The translations under genes were made by a program, and so were the position numbers. 64,000 nt of DNA, from positions 62,001-126,000 of the forward strand of contig NZ_BATJ01000018.1 in assembly GCF_000467125.1 (NCBI RefSeq). The letters run 5' to 3'. This document shows positions 16,576-25,030 of this stretch, piece by piece. Under the pieces are notes generated by a model that had not been told where the DNA came from, did not search any database, and saw only the letters and a list, made by a program, of their open reading frames with translations. The number at the start of each line of letters is the position of its first letter. Position 1 is the stretch's first letter. This stretch comes from Vibrio proteolyticus NBRC 13287 (lineage in GTDB: Bacteria > Pseudomonadota > Gammaproteobacteria > Enterobacterales > Vibrionaceae).

Positions 16576-17850
16576 ATGGATAAATCGCTCTCAAGTAAAA
16601 TTTTTATAGGCTTGTTTGCTGGCCTGCTGATTGGTACTGCGATTCAGTACCTGTTTAGCGGCGTTACTATTTTTGATACTTACCTGCTTGGTGCGGCAGA
16701 AGGAGCAGGGGGCATGTTTGTCTCACTGATCAAACTGCTGGTGGTGCCGCTGGTGTATGTATCAATTGTGTGTGGCATTGTTGACCTGAAAGACATCAGT
16801 GCTTTTGGTCGCCTTGGTGGGAAAACTTTTGCACTCTACATTATTAATACCATCATCGCGATTGCTGCTGCTCTGACTGTGGGGCTAATCTTCCAGCCTG
16901 GCGCGGATGCCCATCTGGCTGGCACGATTTCAGAAAGTGTCAAACTGACCACGACGGAAACCCCAGATATCTTTTCTCTGGTGGTGAACATTGTACCGAG
17001 TAACCCGGTACAGGCGTTTGCCAACGGTGACATGCTGCAAATCATTTTCATGGCGATTCTGACCGGTCTGGCGATCCAGGCTCTGGATTCGCGTGGTGGT
17101 CCGGCGATTCGCACTTTCAAAATGGCCAATGAGATCATGATGAAGCTGGTTGGTTTGGTGATGAGCCTGGCGCCGTATGGGGTATTTGCTCTGATGATCC
17201 AACTCGGCGCAACACTTAACGCGAACACATTGATGTCCGTGGCAGGTTATGTCGCTCTGGTGGTGGCTATGCTGGTATTTTGGATTTTTGTGTTTTATCC
17301 GATGGCGGTTGGATTGTCGACGGGTGTGACGCCGAAACAGTTCCTGCGTGCGACTCGTGAACAAATCCTGTTCTCACTCTCGACGGCCAGCTCCAATGCG
17401 ACCATTCCTGTGACAATGCGCACGTTGACTGAGAAGCTGAATGTGTCTAAATCTGTTGCCGGTTTTGGTGTGCCGCTGGGCGCGACAATGAACATGTCCG
17501 GTGTGTCTATCTATATCGCACTGGCGACGATGTTCGTTGCCAACGCTTTTGGCCAGCCAATTAACACCGCCGACATCTTTACTTTGGGTCTGACGATTCT
17601 GCTGCTGTCGATCGGTGCGGGTGGCGTACCGGGTGGTGGTGTGGTCATGGTGGGCGTGTTGTTACATCAACTGGGCTTACCACCGGAAGGTCTGGCAATC
17701 ATTGCTGCGGTTGATCGCATCAACGATATGTTCTGTACATCGTCAAACGTAGTGGGTGATACGGCTGTTAACACCATCGTTGCCAAGACCGAAGGGGAAA
17801 TCTCAGACGAACAGGCTGTTGAGATTGTAACGGCAGAAGTCAATTCTTAA
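16576..17850 (+). CDS. Dicarboxylate/amino acid:cation symporter (DAACS family)
   Basis: This 424-residue glutamate-transporter-fold protein has eight membrane segments and two re-entrant hairpins. The serine-rich HP1 motif (STASSNATIPVTM), NMSG after TM7 (GATMNMSGVSIYIA) and the substrate-binding region DRINDMFCTSSNVVGD are all visible. It imports a dicarboxylate or amino acid with sodium or protons; aspartate, glutamate, serine and C4-dicarboxylates are all possible. It lies between grpE and dnaK but has its own leader and terminator, so co-regulation with heat shock is not implied. Confidence 0.93.
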   Translation: MDKSLSSKIFIGLFAGLLIGTAIQYLFSGVTIFDTYLLGAAEGAGGMFVSLIKLLVVPLVYVSIVCGIVDLKDISAFGRLGGKTFALYIINTIIAIAAALTVGLIFQPGADAHLAGTISESVKLTTTETPDIFSLVVNIVPSNPVQAFANGDMLQIIFMAILTGLAIQALDSRGGPAIRTFKMANEIMMKLVGLVMSLAPYGVFALMIQLGATLNANTLMSVAGYVALVVAMLVFWIFVFYPMAVGLSTGVTPKQFLRATREQILFSLSTASSNATIPVTMRTLTEKLNVSKSVAGFGVPLGATMNMSGVSIYIALATMFVANAFGQPINTADIFTLGLTILLLSIGAGGVPGGGVVMVGVLLHQLGLPPEGLAIIAAVDRINDMFCTSSNVVGDTAVNTIVAKTEGEISDEQAVEIVTAEVNS

Positions 17851-17868
17851 TCACTGATAATCAAAAGA

Positions 17869-17897
17869 AAACGGAGCCCAAGTGGCTCCGTTTTTTT
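17869..17897 (+). terminator. Intrinsic terminator of the symporter
   Basis: AAACGGAGCC / GGCTCCGTTT with a 5-nt loop followed by TTTTTTT. Confidence 0.92.
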
Positions 17898-17966
17898 ATG
17901 TGTGAATGGTTTTTCAACAAACCCTTACAAAAAGTAGAAAAAAACATAACTTTTTTGTTTTTAACC

Positions 17967-18073
17967 CTTGAAAAGCATTTTGACGCCCTTATCTATGTGG
18001 CATAGAGAAGCAAACATTGATTATTTTTGTTTGTGAGCAAGGGTTGAAACCCGATTCTCCTTCCCCCACATAG
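17967..18073 (+). promoter_or_regulatory. Two candidate sigma-32 promoters of dnaK
   Basis: Upstream site: CTTGAA at 17967-17972, 13-bp spacer, CCCTTATCT. Downstream site: TTGAAAC at 18044-18050, 12-bp spacer, CCCCCACAT at 18063-18071. Both resemble RpoH promoters; the downstream one ends about 45 bp before dnaK. Confidence 0.65.
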
Positions 18074-18117
18074 GGGATATAACCAAACGAAAATAGAATT
18101 TATTCGGAGATAGCCTG

Positions 18118-20031
18118 ATGGGTAAAATCATTGGTATTGACTTAGGTACTACTAACTCATGTGTTGCTGTACTGGACGGCGACAAACCACGTGTAATTGA
18201 AAACGCAGAGGGTGAACGTACTACTGCATCGGTTATTGCTTACACTGACGGTGAGACGCTAGTAGGTCAGCCTGCGAAACGTCAAGCAGTAACTAACCCA
18301 ACTAACACGCTATTTGCAATTAAGCGTCTAATTGGTCGTCGTTTTGAAGACGAAGAAGTTCAGCGTGACATCGAAATCATGCCTTACAAAATTGTTAAGG
18401 CTGACAATGGTGACGCTTGGGTAGAAGCGAAAGGCCAGAAAATGGCAGCTCCTCAGGTGTCTGCTGAAGTTCTTAAGAAAATGAAGAAAACTGCTGAAGA
18501 CTTCCTGGGTGAGGAAGTCACTGGCGCAGTTATCACTGTACCTGCTTACTTTAACGATGCTCAGCGTCAAGCAACTAAAGACGCTGGTCGTATCGCAGGT
18601 CTGGAAGTGAAACGTATCATCAACGAACCAACAGCGGCGGCGTTGGCTTACGGCCTGGACAAGAAAGGCGGTGACCGTACTATCGCTGTATACGACCTGG
18701 GTGGTGGTACATTCGATATCTCCATCATCGAAATCGATGAAGTTGAAGGCGAGAAAACGTTCGAAGTTCTGGCAACCAACGGTGACACGCACCTGGGTGG
18801 TGAAGACTTTGATAACCGTCTAATCAACTACTTAGTAGACGAATTTAAGAAAGAGCAAGGCATCGATCTTAAGACCGATCCACTGGCAATGCAGCGTGTT
18901 AAAGAAGCAGCAGAAAAAGCGAAAATCGAGCTGTCTTCTACGTCACAAACTGACGTGAACCTGCCATATGTAACGGCGGATGCAACCGGTCCTAAGCACA
19001 TGAACGTAAAAGTGACTCGTGCGAAACTGGAATCTTTGGTTGAAGATCTGGTACAACGCTCTCTAGAGCCACTGAAAGTTGCTCTGGCTGATGCTGACTT
19101 ATCAGTAAACGACATCACTGACGTTATCCTGGTGGGTGGTCAGACTCGTATGCCAATGGTTCAAGCGAAAGTTGCTGAGTTCTTTGGTAAAGAAGCGCGC
19201 CGTGACGTGAACCCTGATGAAGCAGTAGCTATGGGTGCTGCCGTTCAAGGTGGTGTACTGGCTGGTGATGTTAAAGACGTGCTGCTGCTAGACGTAACGC
19301 CACTGTCTCTGGGTATCGAAACCATGGGCGGTGTGATGACTAAACTGGTTGAGAAGAACACGACTATCCCAACCAAAGCGAACCAGGTTTTCTCTACTGC
19401 AGAAGACAACCAGAGCGCGGTAACTATCCACGTTCTGCAAGGTGAGCGTAAGCAAGCGATGTACAACAAGTCTCTGGGTCAATTCAACCTGGAAGGCATT
19501 CAGCCTGCACCACGTGGTATGCCACAGATCGAAGTCACCTTCGACTTGGATGCAGATGGTATCCTGCACGTGTCCGCGAAAGATAAGCAGACGGGTAAAG
19601 AGCAGAAGATCACTATCCAGGCATCTGGCGGTCTGAGCGATGATGAAATCGAGAAAATGGTTCAAGAAGCAGAAGCCAACAAAGAAGCGGACAAAAAGTT
19701 CGAAGAGCTGGCAACTGCACGTAACCAGGCAGACCAAATGATCCACGGCACTCGTAAGCAAGTTGAAGAAGCCGGCGATGCTCTGCCAGCGGAAGACAAA
19801 GAAAAGATTGAAGCGGCAGTCAGCGAGCTGGAAGACGCGCGTAAAGGCGACGACAAAGAAGCCATCGACGCGAAAGTTCAGGCTTTGATGACAGCGTCTC
19901 AGAAACTGATGGAAATCGCTCAGCAACAAGCTCAGGCTCAAGCAGCGCAAGGCGGCGACGAAGCGGCTCAGTCTAAAGATGACGACGTAGTCGATGCTGA
20001 GTTTGAAGAAGTAAAAGACGACAAGAAGTAA
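18118..20031 (+). CDS. dnaK: Molecular chaperone DnaK (Hsp70)
   Basis: This 637-residue Hsp70 starts MGKIIGIDLGTTNSCVAV. It has the VYDLGGGTFDIS phosphate loop, the ILVGGQTRMP motif, the interdomain linker DVLLLDVTPLSLGIE, a substrate-binding domain and a helical lid with a glutamine/alanine-rich tail ending in the acidic DDVVDAEFEEVKDDKK. It folds and rescues proteins with DnaJ and GrpE, both encoded nearby. A CGGAGA ribosome site precedes the start. Codon choice looks highly biased, as expected for an abundant protein. Confidence 0.99.
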   Translation: MGKIIGIDLGTTNSCVAVLDGDKPRVIENAEGERTTASVIAYTDGETLVGQPAKRQAVTNPTNTLFAIKRLIGRRFEDEEVQRDIEIMPYKIVKADNGDAWVEAKGQKMAAPQVSAEVLKKMKKTAEDFLGEEVTGAVITVPAYFNDAQRQATKDAGRIAGLEVKRIINEPTAAALAYGLDKKGGDRTIAVYDLGGGTFDISIIEIDEVEGEKTFEVLATNGDTHLGGEDFDNRLINYLVDEFKKEQGIDLKTDPLAMQRVKEAAEKAKIELSSTSQTDVNLPYVTADATGPKHMNVKVTRAKLESLVEDLVQRSLEPLKVALADADLSVNDITDVILVGGQTRMPMVQAKVAEFFGKEARRDVNPDEAVAMGAAVQGGVLAGDVKDVLLLDVTPLSLGIETMGGVMTKLVEKNTTIPTKANQVFSTAEDNQSAVTIHVLQGERKQAMYNKSLGQFNLEGIQPAPRGMPQIEVTFDLDADGILHVSAKDKQTGKEQKITIQASGGLSDDEIEKMVQEAEANKEADKKFEELATARNQADQMIHGTRKQVEEAGDALPAEDKEKIEAAVSELEDARKGDDKEAIDAKVQALMTASQKLMEIAQQQAQAQAAQGGDEAAQSKDDDVVDAEFEEVKDDKK

Positions 20032-20042
20032 TCTTGTCCTGA

Positions 20043-20065
20043 CAGGTGGCGCCAAGCGCCACCTG
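20043..20065 (+). terminator. Hairpin in the dnaK-dnaJ spacer
   Basis: Stem CAGGTGGCGC / GCGCCACCTG with a 3-nt loop lies just after dnaK, followed only by a weak T-run. It probably attenuates read-through into dnaJ or stabilises the dnaK message rather than fully terminating. Confidence 0.6.
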
Positions 20066-20242
20066 TTGTCAGAACTTCTAATGAAGTACGAAGCGGGCGT
20101 TTGGGGCAACTCTTACGCCCGCCTGTTTGTGAAAACTGTGTCGCTATAGATAAGACGGAGCCAGTACGGCCTTTTTATCCATATCGATATCAACACCAGG
20201 CGACAGTCCGTCGTTTGCAGTAATCAATTGGTGACGAACAAC

Positions 20243-21388
20243 ATGTCAAAACGTGATTTTTACGAAGTATTAGGCGTAAGCCGTGATGCCTCTGAGCGTG
20301 ATATTAAGAAAGCTTATAAGCGCTTGGCGATGAAATACCACCCGGACCGAAATCAGGGTGATGAATCTGCCGCGGATAAGTTTAAAGAAGTAAAAGAAGC
20401 GTACGAGGTGCTGACCGAACCTCAGAAGAAAGCCGCGTACGATCAGTACGGTCATGCTGCCTTTGAACAGGGCGGTGGCGGCTTTGGTGGCGGTGGCTTC
20501 GGCGGCGCTGGTGCTGACTTTGGTGATATCTTCGGTGATGTCTTTGGTGATATCTTCGGTGGTGGTCGTCGTGGCGGTGGTCAGGCACGTGCTCAGCGCG
20601 GCGCAGACCTGCGCTACAACATGGAGCTGACACTGGAAGAAGCGGTGCGCGGTATCTCACGTGAGATTGAAGTCCCGACTTTAGTACACTGTGATACGTG
20701 TGATGGCAGCGGTGCAAAGAAAGGCACTTCGCCGGAAACCTGTGGTACCTGTCATGGTCACGGCCAGGTGCAGATGCGCCAGGGTTTCTTTGCAGTTCAG
20801 CAAACCTGTCCAACCTGTCATGGTAAAGGTAAGATCATCAAAGATCCGTGTAATGTTTGTCACGGACAAGGCCGTAAGCAGAAGACCAAAACGCTGAATG
20901 TGAAAATTCCGGCGGGTGTGGACACGGGCGATCGTATCCGTTTATCCGGAGAAGGTGAAGCCGGTGAAATGGGCGCGCCAGCAGGTGACTTGTACGTACA
21001 AGTGCACGTGAAAGAGCACCACATCTTTGAACGTGAAGGCAATAACCTGTATTGCGAAGTGCCTGTCAGCTTTGCGATGGCAGCGCTGGGCGGTGAAGTG
21101 GAAGTGCCGACGCTGGATGGTCGGGTGAACCTGAAAGTGCCGGAAGAGACTCAGACTGGACGTATGTTCCGTATGCGTGGCAAAGGCGTGAAAAGCGTTC
21201 GGGGTGGTGGTATTGGCGATCTAATCGTGAAGCTGGTGGTTGAGACACCAGTCAAGCTGAGCAGTCGTCAGAAAGAATTGCTGCGTGAGTTTGAAGAGTC
21301 TTGTGGTGGTGATGCCAACCGTCATAAACCTAAATCACATGGCTTCTTCCAAGGTGTGAAAAAGTTTTTTGATGACCTGACCAGCTAA
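20243..21388 (+). CDS. dnaJ: Co-chaperone DnaJ (Hsp40)
   Basis: This 381-residue class A J-protein has a J domain with the HPD motif (KYHPDRNQGD), a glycine/phenylalanine-rich linker, four CxxCxGxG zinc repeats (CDTCDGSG, CGTCHGHG, CPTCHGKG, CNVCHGQG) and two C-terminal substrate-binding domains. ATG 20243 follows GGTGA; the upstream TTG at 20228 is not needed. It stimulates DnaK ATPase and hands over clients. The 211-bp spacer from dnaK is long for this pair. Confidence 0.98.
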   Translation: MSKRDFYEVLGVSRDASERDIKKAYKRLAMKYHPDRNQGDESAADKFKEVKEAYEVLTEPQKKAAYDQYGHAAFEQGGGGFGGGGFGGAGADFGDIFGDVFGDIFGGGRRGGGQARAQRGADLRYNMELTLEEAVRGISREIEVPTLVHCDTCDGSGAKKGTSPETCGTCHGHGQVQMRQGFFAVQQTCPTCHGKGKIIKDPCNVCHGQGRKQKTKTLNVKIPAGVDTGDRIRLSGEGEAGEMGAPAGDLYVQVHVKEHHIFEREGNNLYCEVPVSFAMAALGGEVEVPTLDGRVNLKVPEETQTGRMFRMRGKGVKSVRGGGIGDLIVKLVVETPVKLSSRQKELLREFEESCGGDANRHKPKSHGFFQGVKKFFDDLTS

Positions 21389-21410
21389 ACATGGCGTGGT
21401 CTGGTAAATA

Positions 21411-21440
21411 AAAAGGGTTAGCTTCGGCTAACCCTTTTTT
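21411..21440. terminator. Bidirectional terminator between dnaJ and pilE
   Basis: 12-bp stem AAAAGGGTTAGC / GCTAACCCTTTT with a TTCG tetraloop; T-runs on both strands serve the convergent genes. Confidence 0.92.
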
Positions 21441-21451
21441 GTGGTTGCGAT

Positions 21452-21883
21452 TTAGCGCCAGCATCGGGGAGGAGCGGATTCACCCAGATGGTTGAGTGTC
21501 AGGGCTTCGTAAGTTTGACCCTGACAGGTATCGAGGTGCTGTCGGGTTGCCGTTTGTGGCAGTGCACGGATCTGGTACCCCTGAGTCGAGGCTGAAACGC
21601 TGAACTGATAGCGTGACGGGTCTGAATCACACACCAGACAGATGCCAGCCGAGATTACCGTACCGGCATGATAACCACTGCGATAGTGCTGCTCTAAATA
21701 GAGCTGAATACGGCTCAGGTCGCTGAGTGCCTGATGGCGGTGCGCACTACGTACGTGTGCGGTGTAACTTGGGTAGACAAACGCCGCCAGCAGTCCAATT
21801 ATAGCGAGCACTATCAGAAGTTCGATCAATGTCATTGCATTTAATCGATGGATGAAAGGCTTACATTGTTTTCTTCGAATCAT
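21452..21883 (-). CDS. pilE: Type IV minor pilin, PilE-like
   Basis: ATG 21883 (after AAGGACTGGAA) gives a 143-residue prepilin; an ATG 17 codons upstream also exists. The class III signal is HRLNA followed by MTLIELLIVLAIIG, so the residue before the cleavage site is alanine rather than the usual glycine, with methionine at +1 and glutamate at +5. The C-terminal part has a cysteine pair typical of a pilin D-region (DTCQGQTYEALTL...RCWR). By synteny it matches the V. cholerae minor pilin gene beside dnaJ that is needed for the chitin-induced DNA-uptake pilus. Confidence 0.85.
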   Translation of the reverse strand: MIRRKQCKPFIHRLNAMTLIELLIVLAIIGLLAAFVYPSYTAHVRSAHRHQALSDLSRIQLYLEQHYRSGYHAGTVISAGICLVCDSDPSRYQFSVSASTQGYQIRALPQTATRQHLDTCQGQTYEALTLNHLGESAPPRCWR

Positions 21884-21985
21884 TTCCAGTCCTTCCTTAT
21901 CTGGTGGGGACTCATTTTTCGCAACTGGTAGCATAGGCGCAAGTTGATTGTGGCGGATTTCGTCAGTTACACAGGATTTTGGGAA

Positions 21986-22492
21986 ATGGTTCGCGGGTTC
22001 ACTTTGATGGAATTGTTGATTACGCTCGGTATTACTCTGACTATGTTGATGACGGCAGTACCGGCTTACTCAGCTTTGTCCGACTATTTCAAAATGACTC
22101 AACTGGCGCGCTCGTTAGAGAGCTTTTTGCATCAGGCTCGGGCCGAAGCCGTGTACCGAAATCAAGATCTCTGGGCGCATGTCGAGGTCAGTCAGCGACC
22201 GGATGTGAGCGGAGAGTGGCAGATCTGGTTGAGTGATTCTGATGAGTCGGGAAAGGGGGCGGTATTGCTGCGTTTTTCGGGGCAGCGTTATCACGGTATT
22301 GCCTTTGAGTCTCAATTTAGTTCAGAACAAATCAAATTTGATGGGGTGCGAGGCAAAATAAAAAACGGTTCAATCTATCTGTATCCAAAGCAGCATCGCG
22401 AGCGGGCGCTCAGAATTGGCACGTCGTTCGGCGCCAGTCGGATCAAGTTATGTGGGCTGGAAGGTGAACAATATGGTTATCCGGCGTGTTAG
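21986..22492 (+). CDS. fimT: Type IV minor pseudopilin, FimT/GspH-like
   Basis: Start ATG 21986 gives a four-residue leader MVRG before FTLMELLITLGITL, a textbook prepilin cleavage site; the longer frame from 21944 is not needed. The product has 168 residues with the GspH/FimT fold and a C-terminal cysteine pair. It is first in a tightly packed operon (fimT-pilW-pilX-pilV). Minor pilins prime pilus assembly, and FimT homologues bind DNA during natural transformation. Confidence 0.88.
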   Translation: MVRGFTLMELLITLGITLTMLMTAVPAYSALSDYFKMTQLARSLESFLHQARAEAVYRNQDLWAHVEVSQRPDVSGEWQIWLSDSDESGKGAVLLRFSGQRYHGIAFESQFSSEQIKFDGVRGKIKNGSIYLYPKQHRERALRIGTSFGASRIKLCGLEGEQYGYPAC

Positions 22493-23093
22493 TCAGCGTG
22501 GCGGTTCACTGGTGGAACTGATGGTGGCCAGTCTATTAGGACTGTTGGTACTTGCCATGATCGGCTCATTGATGATAAGCATGCAGCGTATGCTCACAGA
22601 GCGCGGTCTTCGGTTGTTGTTGGCACAAAACCTCAGCAGTGCCATTCAGCAAATGAAAGAAGACGCGCAGCGCGCCGGTTACAATGGCATCGAGGCTTCA
22701 TCACTGATGTTATCGGGTGCAGATGCTGTGCTGCACGTTGAGTCGGATCCTGCTCTGTTGGGATATGTTTACCGGGTTGCTTCTTCCGGCAATGAGGTGT
22801 TCCGGCATGTGGTGTACCGGCTTGAGGAGGGCAAGCTGAAATTGTGTGAGAAAGATCATCCTGATATTCTGACCGTCGTATCGGCAGCAGTCTCCGGGTA
22901 TCAAGGGGTATGCTTTTCACTGTTTGAACCGGCGCAGATCCGAGTGACGGCTTTTCGGCCGACGACACAGGTGTTGATCAGTAATGCGACTCGCTCCGGA
23001 TTCACGTCGATCACGCTGGAGGCGCAATTGGCGGCCAAACCAGCCGTGAGTCAGGCGGTATCGGTGGCATTGAAACACAGGAACTGGCAATGA
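22473..23093 (+). CDS. pilW: Type IV pilus minor pilin PilW-like
   Basis: The 206-residue product starts at ATG 22473, overlapping fimT by 20 bp and preceded by GGAAGGTGA. The prepilin motif is QRG followed by GSLVELMVASLLGLL with glutamate at +5. The single N-terminal hydrophobic helix and later globular domain fit PilW. It overlaps the next gene by 4 bp. Confidence 0.87.
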   Translation: MVIRRVSQRGGSLVELMVASLLGLLVLAMIGSLMISMQRMLTERGLRLLLAQNLSSAIQQMKEDAQRAGYNGIEASSLMLSGADAVLHVESDPALLGYVYRVASSGNEVFRHVVYRLEEGKLKLCEKDHPDILTVVSAAVSGYQGVCFSLFEPAQIRVTAFRPTTQVLISNATRSGFTSITLEAQLAAKPAVSQAVSVALKHRNWQ

Positions 23094-24328
23094 TGATACG
23101 CCAGCACGGTAGCGCCATCTTACTGGTGACGAGTGTGCTGCTACTGGCGGCGTTAGTGATCACGCTGGGCTCGGCGCGGCAGATGTTTTTTCTGCTGAAA
23201 CAGGCGAACAATCACATCAAAAGCCGTCAACAGCACTGGTTGGCGGAAGGCGCTCTGGAGTGTGCCATGGCTCAGATCCAGCCGTTGAAAGTGTGGCCGG
23301 ACATCTTGAGCGATTGTCTTGATGGTAAAGGCATCTTGCCGCAGGTAACGTCCACGGCGACGGGTTTTTTGGTGAGCGCCAACGCGGGTTTTGCACATTT
23401 GCGTAAAGAAATTCAAATAGGCGGTGACTTATCCGCTGGAGCACTTCAGTCGAGCGCGGACCTTTATTTTCATGGTTCAGCCTCCTTCTCTACTCCCGAT
23501 CCCGGGGCCGTGACAGAGCAGGGCTGGCAATGTGTTGCCATTCGTTACCGGGATCAACTGGTGACCACAGGGGCAGAAAACAAAGGGTTAAGTGCCATCA
23601 CGCCACCATACACCGGTTTTCCTGAACCGGGGATGCCAGGTTATTGTGCGGCGGGGCATCAAACCCGTTCATCCAGTGGCACTGATTTAGGGCAGGACTT
23701 CGTCCGGGATGAGAGCGTCGAGCCGTTTTCGGCATTTTTCGGTGTGCAGGCCGGGCAGTATGCACGGATTCGTGATGCCGGTAGTTTTACCGTGCTTCAT
23801 GGCAGCGGCCTGCCTGTCCGGGTTGAGGCGTGCGGGAGCAAAGTGGCGAATTTAGTGGAGATGGGACAGCGACATATCTGGGTGGAAGGGGGCTGTGAAA
23901 TCGAGCCTCAGGCCTATGCGCGCCTGGTGCAAGCCAGTCAGATGACCGACGGGATCATCCTGTTGATCCACGATGGCGTGTTTTCGCTGATGAGTGACGC
24001 CAGCGCAGCTACGCTGCCAGCGCTGAAAGGAGTGATGTTCCTGGTTAACCACGATTACACTCCGCAGCTGGCAGATTGGAGCGGATTTGAGGCGGCAAGT
24101 TATCTGCAGCACGAGCCGAATGATATCGCCATCGAGGTTCGCCAGAGAGCGGCGTATTTTCAACATGGTGCGATCAGCGTTTCCGGTGGACAGTTCTTTG
24201 CAGCAACGGGGCAGGCTGCAATCTTCTACACGACACTGGATTTTGCTTACAACCGTGACACGGTCGATGCCATTCGCCGTACCCACGCAAAAATAGTCTG
24301 GCGCGAGGGCAGTTGGTATGCGCGTTAG
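23090..24328 (+). CDS. pilX: PilX-like minor pilus protein, large form
   Basis: The 412-residue product begins MMIRQHGSAILLVTSVLLLAA, a PilX/GspK-type N-terminus. A glycine precedes the hydrophobic helix, but the +5 glutamate of other prepilins is missing, as in PilX/GspK tip subunits. It is far longer than most PilX proteins (about 150-200 residues). The extra C-terminal domain has several cysteines and I could not assign it to a fold. It starts inside the pilW stop (ATGATG) and overlaps pilV by 11 bp, so the operon is translationally coupled. Confidence 0.7.
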   Translation: MMIRQHGSAILLVTSVLLLAALVITLGSARQMFFLLKQANNHIKSRQQHWLAEGALECAMAQIQPLKVWPDILSDCLDGKGILPQVTSTATGFLVSANAGFAHLRKEIQIGGDLSAGALQSSADLYFHGSASFSTPDPGAVTEQGWQCVAIRYRDQLVTTGAENKGLSAITPPYTGFPEPGMPGYCAAGHQTRSSSGTDLGQDFVRDESVEPFSAFFGVQAGQYARIRDAGSFTVLHGSGLPVRVEACGSKVANLVEMGQRHIWVEGGCEIEPQAYARLVQASQMTDGIILLIHDGVFSLMSDASAATLPALKGVMFLVNHDYTPQLADWSGFEAASYLQHEPNDIAIEVRQRAAYFQHGAISVSGGQFFAATGQAAIFYTTLDFAYNRDTVDAIRRTHAKIVWREGSWYAR

Positions 24329-24740
24329 TCTTGCAGGTTTCAGTATGATTGAAGTTTTAATCTCGCTGATGTTGATCAGTGTAGCGGCGCTTGGCTTTGT
24401 CAGGCTCCAGACTTATGTTGAGCGTCAAACCGACTATGTCAGCAACGCGGTGAATGCATTACATCTGGCGGAAACTCAGTTGGAGTGGTTTCGTACACGC
24501 GGGGTGTCGTCGGCTCTGACGGCAAACTTTGATCGTGATGTCATCTCAGGTCAGACTTGGTCGGCCCCTTTTTACACGGTGAGCTGGGCAGTCGCTGCCG
24601 CACCGTTGTCCGCCAGCCTCAAATCGATCTCGGTGAGCGTGAGTTGGCCAGACCGGCATGGAACGCCTCAGCACGTTGAGTTGTCCACGCTTCTTTCGCG
24701 TTATAGTGAGTTCGATACGTTAATGCAATCCGGTGACTAA
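24318..24740 (+). CDS. pilV: Type IV pilus minor pilin PilV-like
   Basis: This 140-residue prepilin has the short leader MRVSLAG then FSMIEVLISLMLISVAALG, a canonical cleavage site with glutamate at +5. It is last in the fimT-pilW-pilX-pilV cluster and overlaps pilX. It belongs to the PilV/PulI minor pilin group that helps initiate the pilus tip complex. No clear terminator follows. Confidence 0.88.
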   Translation: MRVSLAGFSMIEVLISLMLISVAALGFVRLQTYVERQTDYVSNAVNALHLAETQLEWFRTRGVSSALTANFDRDVISGQTWSAPFYTVSWAVAAAPLSASLKSISVSVSWPDRHGTPQHVELSTLLSRYSEFDTLMQSGD

Positions 24741-25030
24741 AGCCTGATATGAATAGCCTTTAGCTAACGGCGTACGTTATATATTGCATTTTGGTTTCAA
24801 GATTGTTTACTTGTGGTGGGTAATGATGTGTCTCGCCTGTTACTCTGCTATTGCGTTTTTGCAAAATATGTCTCCATTTTTGTAATTCCCTTTGGAATCT
24901 TGTGCTTTTGAAAAGGCGTTTTAATAAAATGTGTTCTGAAATAGAGGCACAAATCATTATTAAAACAGCGGGTGTCAGCGTTGGTTGATATCCGGATGCC
25001 GGGGCAACAACATCATAAAATGGAGTTACC

